Origin: Brachionus rotundiformis
Taxonomy: Eukaryota; Rotifera; Eurotatoria; Ploima; Brachionidae
Length of the DNA: 64,000 nt
Direction: 5' to 3'
NCBI GenBank assembly: GCA_016802295.1
Contig: JAESIW010000115.1
Span: 496,001-560,000, forward strand
Shown: positions 55,465-64,000 of the stretch, in pieces
Position numbering within the stretch: the first letter of the stretch is position 1
Layout of the letters: each line of letters opens with the position of its first letter
Made by a program: the position numbers and the translations under genes
Notes under the pieces: model-generated
Database searches by the model: none
What the model was told of the DNA's origin: nothing
Seen by the model: only the letters and a program-made list of their open reading frames with translations

Positions 55465-57329
55465 GTTTTATCATGGCTTTTATGAGAGTTTTACCCAAAA
55501 ATTTTAAGTTTTTAGTTTATTTTAAATTTGAAAGCTTTTTTGTTTCGGTATTAAAAGATAAGCTTTTAATTGGCATCAGATTTTAATTTAAAAAAAGATA
55601 GACATTTTTTAAACAAATTAGCCATTTAGAATGAAATTAAATTTGTTTTTTTAGACAATAAAGAAGAATTTTAAATAAACTTAACGAATTTCTTGAATAA
55701 GCTTAGTCCAGTCTTAAGCTTTTGTAAAAATTCATATCTAAAAATTTCATTATAAAAAGAAATTACTACTAAGTGCTTATTTAGTAATACTAAATTAAAT
55801 GAGTTGGTTTTTTTTATCAATGTTGTGAAGCTTTTATTAAAAATGCTTTACAAACAAAAAATGATCTATATTTTCGCATTTATATTCACTCAAGAAGCTG
55901 CAATCGAAAAAGATAAAAATAAATCTCCAACAAAGTATTTCATTTGGGTTAAATAGAATGGAATTTCATCAGAAATATTAAGTTGAAAAGCAACTCTGAA
56001 AAGAAAATTTGATGATTAATTTTGAGTTAACATAAAAAATTATCTATCCAAACAACCCTCTATTTAGATTTTAATAAAATTTTTCAACTTTTCTAATCTC
56101 ATATTAAAAATTTAAATTAAAATCTTCAATAATAAGTACTATTAATCGAGTTAATTAATTTACTGATTAATAAATCGAATAAAATTTTTTTAATTTTAAA
56201 TTTTTAAGAAAAAAAATTATCAATAATATTAGTTTTTAAAGTATTGATAACATTAATTTGCTTGTTAGTCAGACCATTCTTTTGATTGCGAATACTTCTA
56301 ATCGAACCATTGTTTCTGTCCATTAAATGGTTCCTTTCATTTTATGTAATGTAAGTTAATATTACGGTATAAGTTGTGGTGGCAAAAAATGTAATGAATG
56401 TGGTGTTGGACACATAATTAAAAGCGGAGATAATTTTGGAGATAATTTAAAAAAGTTATTTAAAATAAAAAGTGACCTTATGAAAATTTATTAGACCAAT
56501 TTAAGTAATTGATGGTATAAAATGATTTCAAAGTATCTAAATTTGCCAAATTGAAGCAAAATTTAAGAAAATTTTTATGCTGACCAAACCATGTTAAGCC
56601 ATTATCATACATTATGGGTATTGTTCAACTAAAATATTTTATGAGATTCAAAAAAACTATATAAACAGTTATTAACAGTATGCAATATTGACAATTAAAG
56701 GAAACTTCTTGAATTAAATTTATTATCTGAAAAAACATTAAGTCTTATTTTTATTTTTTTGAGAATGATCAGTAAAATTTTTCAGAAATTTTAATCTGCC
56801 CTTTATTTCTTATTTATTTTCCATCTTTTTCCAGGAGTCAATTTTTAAAAGCCAATTTTATTATTTAACCAAAACATTTGCTAAATAATAAATCGGAAAC
56901 GTTGTTATTCATTTAAAAATAATTGAAGAACCCCTTAAATTTTTTTCAAAATTAATTGAAAATAATTTTATATGTGTAGAAATGTAGATCTAAATTTATA
57001 CTTCGAATCGACAATTTATAAAATCAGTCTTAATTAACAGTTGGCTTGATAAATAGAATTTTTATTCAATTTTCCATGATTGGAAAAAGATACAAAATGT
57101 CAATTAATTTTAAAAAATAAACAAAAAATTCAGATTTAATTTAAAATTTTAAATATTTTTCGAATAAATCCTCAGGCCTATCAGAATGGATCAAAGTCCT
57201 TCTTTTGAGCCTAAAAATTTAATCAATTTATCAATAAATCAAATTACTTTCCCTCATTAGAGTTTTACTTTGACAAGCTCAAATTTACAGATAATTAAAA
57301 CTGCCTTTACTAAAACTAAACAATCCCAG
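55465..57329. other. intergenic, no gene seen
   Basis: AT-rich. Short less AT-rich stretch near 56270-56430. An ATG at about 57187 opens 24 codons (MDQSPSFEPKNLI…), but its frame ends before the next exon candidate. Confidence 0.4.
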
Positions 57330-57628
57330 TCGAATTTCGAAAAAACTAGAAAACAAGGAAAGGGAAAACAAAGAGTTGATAGAAAAAATAGAAACATATA
57401 AACAATTGACAGGTAAATTTTAATTTTTCATATTTTTTATGTTCTTTTATGAAATATAAAATTTAAGATCCTTCATTCATACAAAATATTGTACCATTGT
57501 GCGTGCAAATATTAAATTATGTCGGTTCTGAAAAAGAGTTTGAAGAGATAAGAAAATTTGGTACGAATACTACAAATATACTAAATTACAACAGCTACGA
57601 AGGAATTTGTTTAATCGGATTAAAATAA
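57330..57628 (+). CDS. candidate 3' exons of a small coiled-coil protein
   Basis: Two exon-like segments, 57330-57412 and 57468-57628, join in phase across a 55 bp GT-AG intron, the size seen throughout the window. The first encodes a charged helix (SKKLENKERENKELIEKIET), the second DPSFIQNIVPLCVQILNYVG … GICLIGLK then TAA. I could not identify the first exon, and no family is recognised. Partial model, possibly a decayed gene. Confidence 0.35.
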
Positions 57629-57734
57629 TGATTGAATAGAAACAACCCTAACGATGTACAAACTAGTTCTACGTGGGATTTGTTCGGAATGCAAGACTGA
57701 AACCGAAAAGAAATAAATTGAATTTTTATTTAAA

Positions 57735-58258
57735 TACCGTAAACGCTTGCAGACTACTCCAGGGCTTAACCTCATTTTCCGGATTTATTCCACTGGAATA
57801 GTTCCCATCGACACCATGTTAAAACATTTTTTTTTAATTTTATGGAATTGTGATAGATTTTTTGATTTATTCTAAGATTAAAACCCAATATTGAGTTTTT
57901 TTTTTACAATTATTTCAAAACTTAATTTTCATTTTTTTAGTTGAAATTTTTTTTTCCACTTTGAATCCTGGAATAAAACTCAATTTACATTTTTAAATAT
58001 GGAATAAATCGAAATTAAATATTTTTTTTATTCTTTTCTAATTAATTCCAGTTTTTGAAAAAAAAAAAAAAAACTCAGAAATAAGCCAGGAAAAAAACTC
58101 AATATTGGGTTTTGATCTTAGAATAAATCAAAAAATCTATCACAATTCCATAAAATTAAAAAAAAATGTTTTAACATGGTGTCGATGGGAATTATTCCAG
58201 TGGAATAAATCCGGAAAATGAGGTTAAGCCCTGGAGTAGTCTGCAAGCGTTTACGGTA
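57735..58258. mobile_element. 524 bp foldback element with about 168 bp arms
   Basis: Left arm about 57735-57902 and right arm about 58091-58258 are near-perfect inverted copies, starting TACCGTAAACGCTTGCAGAC and including CCAGTGGAATAAATCC-type sequence. The outermost TA on each side fits a TA target duplication. The middle (about 190 bp) is AT-rich, with weaker internal complementarity (GAATCCTGGAATAAAACTC). No coding capacity. The TACCGTA tip is also that of the 17061 MITE. It lies between a candidate gene ending at 57628 and MRRF starting at 58496. Confidence 0.9.
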
Positions 58259-58495
58259 TTAATATTTTTTTATAAACAAATTTCAAAATTTTCAATTAAT
58301 AATTTAAATTTTAATAAATATTTTCCTTATAAGTCATTTTTAAATTCGAAAATTTTTCATTATTTTTTCAGTTCTTGATTTGACTGGGATTAAAATTAAA
58401 ACTAAAATATTGTTAACCTTATTTTAACCTATTTATTCAAGATTTTATATTCAAAAAATATATCAATATTGCATATTAATAAAATTCTTTTAAAA

Positions 58496-59356
58496 ATGTT
58501 TAAAAGCAGTCTTATTTTTTTAAGAAAACCATTCTGGACACATGCATCAAAAAGGCTTCCGGTACTTAACCTTGAGAAAACTCTTTCAACATTAATTGTC
58601 AAACCTAGCAATTTTTGTCGTCAAATAGAGACAAATAAATCACCATTGTTAATTAAATCAAATTATTCCAGCAAGAAGTCCAAAGATAAAGGAAAACAGA
58701 TTCAAAAGCCAAAGGTTGAATTGACCATAGATGAAATCAACGACGTTATAGACTCAAATGACTTAATTAAAGTTATGAAAGGCGCTCTGGAACATTTGAA
58801 GAATGATTTTAATGAGAATTTGAACTTGCGTCTAACGCCAAGTACTTTTGAACAAATAAATGTCAAAACTCAAGATGGACCGATGAAACTTGGCGAAATA
58901 GCTTTAGTGGAGACCAAAAATGCCAATATGTACTTAATAGATTTGATTAATTCACCAGAATATGTTAAACCAGTTCTAGAAGCCATTGCCAAATCAAATT
59001 TAAACGTCAATCCTCAATTAGACAAAACAACTATTTATGTCCCTATTGCCAAAGTAACTCGCGAACATCGAGAAAATATGACCAAATCGGCCAAGCTTAA
59101 ATGCGAGCAAGCACTTAAGAGAATGCGCGAGGCTGAAAGTAAAGCGTTGAGAAAGGCCAAAGACGCCAAAAATGTAAGCAAAGATCTCATTTTCAACGTG
59201 AGCCAATGGGTAATTAATTAATATTAATAAACAAATCATTAATTCTAATTAATTATCAATTTTCTATGAAAAAAGATCAAATATCAATTTGAATTGTATT
59301 CAAAAGAAGCTCATCTGGTCCGAGACGCCAAAATAAAAGAAATTTTACAGGATTAA
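58496..59356 (+). CDS. MRRF: mitochondrial ribosome-recycling factor, 2 exons
   Basis: Exons 58496-59209 and 59276-59356 (intron 66 bp) give 795 nt and 264 residues, the size of animal MRRF. The ATG at 58496 is preferred over upstream in-frame non-ATG codons. The first 60 residues (MFKSSLIFLRKPFWTHASKR) are basic and hydroxylated without acidic residues until about 25, as expected of a mitochondrial presequence. The RRF domain (about 80-262) shows LNLRLTPSTFEQINV, PMKLGEIALVETKNANMYLI, LEAIAKSNLNVNPQ and PIAKVTREHRENMTKSAK, then the long C-terminal helix. With EF-G2mt it splits mitochondrial ribosomes after termination. The second exon supplies the final helix (…VRDAKIKEILQD). Confidence 0.95.
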
Positions 59357-60882
59357 TTTTTTTTCCTTTTATTTTAATTAAATTAGAATAAACTTAAACT
59401 AAAGTATATTATTTTAATGAATGAATGATTAAAATGCATTATGAAAATTATAGCTATTAGATTAATATTATTTAAAAGCGCAATAAATAATTAGAATTAT
59501 GTAATCAAATATATGTGACTAACAAAATTTATATCAAAAGTTAAAATCAAAGAAAAAGACTTATAATTAAGCTGAATAATAAACAAGAATTGTTTTAAAA
59601 ATCAAAATAAACATGAATAAAGTGGCTCGAATTACTGACTAGAAATAATTATTCATAAATTTAAATTAGATAAGATTAGAAACGATCAATTATTCAATAT
59701 CATTTTTAACTTTTGAATAAAATAAAACTAGAAAAAGAATTAAAATTTTTTTGACAAAAAAAATTTGGAAATAATTTGTTCAATTAAATTAATAAAAAGA
59801 TTGCTACGATTATATGAGAATAGACAAGTATGTTTTTATTAAAAAATAAAAAGAAAAGAAATCTTATCAGTTATTTTGAATTTAATATTTTTTTGAATCA
59901 AACACCAACAATCGTTTAAAACTAATCGATTTTTATATGGTATTTGTCATATATTTTTTCTAAATGGATATATTTTTGTTTTTAAATGATGGTTTCTTTT
60001 CTGAATCATGTCCCAAGCAACTAAAAAATATCAAATATGTAGAAGAATTAATTTATTAAGTTAAAATTTTTTCTAATATCACGAAATCGCGGATATAAAT
60101 TCAATTGAAAATTTAAAGTAGCTATTTAAAATAAATTTTATACTTTCATAAATTTTAATCTTTCAAATTGATCACAAATTTTCGTATTTTTTATTATTAA
60201 ATGCAAAACAAATATTTATTTAATTAATAAATGAGTTAGAAAGAGTATTAAATTAAAAAGAAATCAATTTCAAAATAGCCATTTTTATAAATTAATTTTT
60301 CCCAACATGAATCACTAATTTTTAGATAAACACATAAAATAATTAGGTATTTTCCGGCTTTTTGAAGCTAGCAATGTTTTTAATTGATTTTTAAACGAGT
60401 TTTTCTAAATTTTACATTTCATTAACAGTTTTTTTAAATGTTAAATAAAACGAAATTTAAGAAAAATTTCAATCGAAATTATTTATTTTTATTAATTTCT
60501 ATCAAACCCTCGGGTAAAAACTTAAACACTACTTGAGAGAATTTCAATATAGACAAGATTTAATAAAAAAGCTTTAAAATAAATTTATTAGAAACGATTT
60601 AATTAGAAATAAACCCTGTTTTTTTTCTATTTCCTATCAAAAATATTAAAATTCTGACTATTCAACTTTTTTCTGTACCTTCGAGTTAGGTTAATTCAAA
60701 CTTTAATTAATTATGTATTTATCATTGCTGAATTTCCTCGAATGAATTTCCGAATAATTAATAAGTTACAATTCAATTTTTTTTGTTTCATTTCTAATTT
60801 ATTGCTTGGCTCCCAATGGAATCGCGACTGTCACAAATGAGGATTCAATTTTATTTAATTATTTAGAAAATTTTCCACAAAT
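59357..60882. other. 1.5 kb intergenic, no gene seen
   Basis: Very AT-rich with no usable frame; probably includes the promoter and 5' UTR of the calcium-sensor gene. Confidence 0.45.
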
Positions 60883-61440
60883 ATGGGCGCATCCATTTCA
60901 AAAAATAGCTTGACTGAGAAAGACTTGGAAATTTTGCACAATTTGAGCCACAAGCCAAAAGAAGAAATCATTTTCTGGTATGAACATTTTATTAAAGAGT
61001 GCCCTAGTGGTAAGTTGGACAAGGAAAAGTTTGTCGAATACTACAAGCTTTTCCGGAAGAACGAAAATGTCGAGGACATAGCAAGGCATTGTTTCAATGC
61101 GTTCGACATTGACAAAAATGGTTATGTAGACTTTGGTGAGTTTTTGATCACTTACGTGGCCACCAATTCGCCAGATCCGCGAGAAAAGCTCAATTTTGCA
61201 TTCAATGTTTATGATAAAGATAACAATAAGTCGATTGATGAGAACGAAATACGGCTCGTTCTCAAATCAATGCTTAAGCTATTATCAGTGGATGTGGATA
61301 ACATGAACTTTGAAGATTGCATGCAAAATATCATGTCATCTTTGGATAAGAACCAAGATACCAAAATAAGCAAAGCTGAGTTCATCGAAGGCATTTTGTC
61401 TGATTCTTATTTGTTTGCGCTTCTTTCACCTTTTCCGTGA
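60883..61440 (+). CDS. neuronal calcium sensor / hippocalcin-family EF-hand protein
   Basis: Single exon, 185 residues, the length of the NCS family. MGASIS at the start is an N-myristoylation signal. EF-hand 1 (about 39-50) has the Cys-Pro substitution that inactivates it in this family. EF2 (75-86, DIDKNGYVDFGE), EF3 (111-122, DKDNNKSIDENE) and EF4 (155-166, DKNQDTKISKAE) keep most calcium ligands; EF4 has Thr/Lys at the central positions. Family members expose the myristoyl group on binding calcium and move to membranes to regulate receptors, kinases or channels. Divergent from NCS-1 (for example the C-terminus LFALLSPFP), so the subfamily is left open. AATAAA near 61480 is a probable poly(A) signal. 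Confidence 0.92.
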   Translation: MGASISKNSLTEKDLEILHNLSHKPKEEIIFWYEHFIKECPSGKLDKEKFVEYYKLFRKNENVEDIARHCFNAFDIDKNGYVDFGEFLITYVATNSPDPREKLNFAFNVYDKDNNKSIDENEIRLVLKSMLKLLSVDVDNMNFEDCMQNIMSSLDKNQDTKISKAEFIEGILSDSYLFALLSPFP

Positions 61441-63367
61441 TTTTTTTATTATTTTTGTGAATAATTGATTTTTGTTGTTTAATAAAAATTTAAACATTAA
61501 TTAGCTTTGCCTAGAAAACCCTTGATTTTAGCCAAAAAAAGGTAGAAGAAACAAATTTTTTTCATATTAATCTTTAGGAAAAAAAGTATATTGATTTATG
61601 CGTGTAATTTATCAATCATGAACTCGGCACTTGGTGCTAGAGATGAATTAAGCTCACATGTAGTCGGAATATCAGACGCTCAAGAGCTTTTAGGAAAATT
61701 GTCTTAATGGTTATTAATTATTTTTTGTTCATCAGTAGAACCAAGTACATAAAATTTTCCATTTTTTTTAATTTAAATTAACAGTATATCTATCACGGAT
61801 CTGTACACGATTCAACCCACTCGAAATCTTGTTTAAGAATTTATTTCTTAAATTAATGTAAAATCTGTCTAATCCAAACATTCTTTCGCTATCAACAAAC
61901 TTAATTTTTAAATATTTGATATTCCGCAATAGGATTTAAAAATTGGAAAAATTCTTATTTATAATAATATAATTAAATTATGAAAAAAAAAGACTCTAAA
62001 ATATTTAGAAAGTGGCCGGGCTTATTTTTATTTTTTAACTAATAGTAAAAAATATACAATTTAACTTGCTTGATAATTTATTTATTTTTCTTAAAAAAAA
62101 AAGAATTGGTTTAAAAATTTTAGTAAAAAATCAACTTAAGAAACAATTATTTAAAGACACTTTAACTGGGGATTATTTTTGTTTTCAAGTCTTATCTGAA
62201 TAAAACTAAAAGGTCTTTTTTTTAATATTTTCTAAAATGTTAACACTTTGATTAGGTTTTTTAAAGATGAACCGAGCTAAAAATGAATTACGATTATGTT
62301 TAATCTAAAATAATATTCTAAGCTGATAAATATTAATCTGTCATTAGAGCTTGGCAAGTCCATCGAAATCTTTTTCAAGTATTTTGATGTTAATTGTCAA
62401 ATAAACAAATCCTATTTAGTTTGGAATCGATTTATTTGAAAAAAAATGCATTGTCAGCATTTGACAAAATACCATACGAATTACTTTAGCTAGTTAATAT
62501 GGCTGAATTAGCTAATAGGAAACCGAAGGCGTCCTGGATTAGAATTATTTTCGGAAGATAAAAATTTTAAAGCATTCTAATTTCCTTCATTTCAAATATT
62601 TTAAGTATAATGATTAATAGCATTTTGTAATAAAATTATACATAGAACATTTAATATTTCCTTTATTATATGTATCGAATGTCAGCTAATTTGGAAATAT
62701 TTTCAATTAAATACTTATTGGGAAGCCTTAATTTAAAATTGAATTTTTTTACCCGAAAATTTATGTAAGATTAATTGTATTTTTATATAAATATAAATTT
62801 ATTAAAAAAAAAAAAACGCATAGAAAAGAACACTTTGAAATTTTTTCAAACGCATTTTTTTTTAAATTTAAATTATGAAAATTGAAGAGACTAGGAAATT
62901 AATTTTGATTACATTAAGTCTATGGGGATTGAAAATTTAGCTTTAGCTATTTTCTTAATATATAGCCTGTTAATATTGCAATAATTATAATAAACTTATT
63001 AAATTAGGCTTAAATATTTTTACTTTATATATTTTCTGTTTGGCTCATTTTTTTATGTTATCGATTTTTCAATCATTTTATTTTAAAAGCTTCCAAATTT
63101 TACTCGGCTGCCTACTAGAAAATAAAAATGAAAAACAGAAAACTCGTTTCATCATAATTCAGAATCATAATTTTTGTTTTTAGTTTTTAATTTAGGAAAA
63201 TGCAGCCTGTTTGACTGAGCTTGATTCGTGGAATCAAGCTTGACCAGAGCCAGACTATTTGAAAAGATTTTTTTGTTTTTGTTTTTTTTTAAACTATATA
63301 TATTTTGTATTGCTATTTAGATATTTTTAAATAGATCAAAAATATCAGTATTTACTTTTGATTCTAG
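61441..63367. other. intergenic or long intron
   Basis: AT-rich. It holds one small open frame at 61618-61707 and a few less AT-rich spots (about 62490-62560, 63200-63260). If that frame is a first exon of the gene whose exons appear at 63.4-63.9 kb, this stretch is mainly intron; it cannot be decided. Confidence 0.35.
61618..61707 (+). CDS. 29-residue open frame, possible first exon
   Basis: ATG to TAA encodes MNSALGARDELSSHVVGISD followed by nine more residues, with balanced codon use unlike the AT-rich flanks. It may be a small peptide, a 5' exon (a GTAGTC donor follows SSH) or a relic. Unrecognised. Confidence 0.25.
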   Translation: MNSALGARDELSSHVVGISDAQELLGKLS

Positions 63368-64000
63368 CTATCTATCATCATCCTATGCTTCTTCATGCCT
63401 ATTTTCAAAAGCAAGCTAAAGTTGGCCAGGTAAGCCATCTATGTCTCCAAAGTGCACCAAGATTTGCCATCTTGCTACTGGTTGCTTATGTCTAAGAGCA
63501 TGATAAGCCGAATAATTTATTTTAAAACTCATAATAATATTCTTAAAAATATTTCTTCACCAAAAAAATCAATAATCATTGTATTATGTTTACTAGCGTA
63601 TTTTGTTCGCCCAAGAAATTAATTTTTTTGCCTTTTTATTGCGATACAAAATCGGCTAGATATCATATCTCTGTAATGTTTACTTCAACATGAATAAATC
63701 TTGCTGCACCCAAACACTTTTATTTAATTATACAATTAATTTATTTTGTTTTTTAAATTAATTTAAAAAGCAAAAAAGCAGAGTTAGTCGAGCTTAATAT
63801 TGAAAAATCAAGACTTAACGATTGCATTAAGATAGCTGAGTCGATAGTTGATTTTGCTTTGAATAGGCAAAACCAAAGCATAGGCACTGGCTCAAGTTAT
63901 TACAAGCAAGCATCAAATCAGATAAATGTAAGTTTTTTTTATAAATATTTTTTTTAATTTTCCCCTTTTTACATATTAGAAAAGCTTTTAAGTCAATAGA
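63368..64000 (+). CDS. exons of an unidentified gene, cut by the window end
   Basis: 63368-63429 is bounded by TTCTAG and GTAAGC and encodes IYHHPMLLHAYFQKQAKVGQ. 63771-63927 is bounded by AAAAAG and GTAAGT and encodes a helical segment, ELVELNIEKSRLNDCIKIAE then SIVDFALNRQ and a Ser/Gly/Gln-rich end (SSYYKQASNQIN). A further acceptor (CATATTAG) at 63979 may start the next exon, which in one phase reads KSF-stop. The phases of the first two segments do not join directly, so an exon is missing or one call is wrong. No family recognised. Confidence 0.4.

Noticed and set aside
1..64000. tRNA, rRNA, spliced-leader or CRISPR features
   Set aside because: No T-arm consensus in a cloverleaf, no rRNA core sequence, no known rotifer-type spliced-leader sequence and no regular direct-repeat array were found on reading.

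Overview
The window is nuclear DNA from a small-genome animal. Its single-copy genes are orthologues of metazoan proteins: SNX13, UBE2V, nocturnin, UROD, a C19orf44-like protein, an ethanolamine/choline phosphotransferase, RacGAP1/CYK-4, beta-ureidopropionase, MRRF and a neuronal calcium sensor. They are cut by GT-AG introns of mostly 47-76 bp and sit in very AT-rich DNA. A monogonont rotifer such as Brachionus, or another AT-rich lophotrochozoan, would fit. That is an inference from style, not from a marker gene.

Layout. 0-11 kb: a MYND-finger gene, a 6 kb AT desert, and a decayed mariner with both terminal repeats. 11-18.7 kb: a 13-exon SNX13 gene on the minus strand; its two long introns hold MITEs and a LINE fragment. 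18.7-23.6 kb: two 5'-truncated non-LTR retrotransposons. 24-28.7 kb: UBE2V, a small secreted protein, a second MITE copy and an orphan basic protein. 29-30 kb: a dead MULE transposase. 31-40 kb: a dense minus-strand block (nocturnin, an IQCC-like gene, UROD, a C19orf44-like gene, CDP-alcohol phosphotransferase). 42-44 kb: a dead Tc1-type fragment and a GC-rich LINE. 44.5-48.1 kb: RACGAP1. 48.5-50.7 kb: LINE, Tc1-like and possible integrase remnants. 51-55.5 kb: UPB1, an RT remnant and a beta-1,3-galactosyltransferase-like gene. 57-59.4 kb: a 524 bp foldback element beside MRRF. 60.9-61.4 kb: a calcium sensor, then exons of a gene running off the window.

Exon chains for SNX13, UBE2V, NOCT, UROD, EPT, RACGAP1, UPB1, MRRF and four smaller genes were assembled by hand from splice sites. 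Every summed coding length is divisible by three. For the named orthologues the joined proteins also match family architecture, so these models are stronger than any single ORF.

The genes are unrelated housekeeping and signalling functions with no sign of joint regulation. The accessory layer is mobile DNA: at least three MITE or foldback families, mariner and Tc1 DNA transposons, a MULE, at least two LINE families and an RT remnant. Most copies are visibly broken. The most notable gene-level observation is that the phosphotransferase ends in a TGA at the position where SELENOI orthologues carry selenocysteine. I saw no rRNA, tRNA or CRISPR array.
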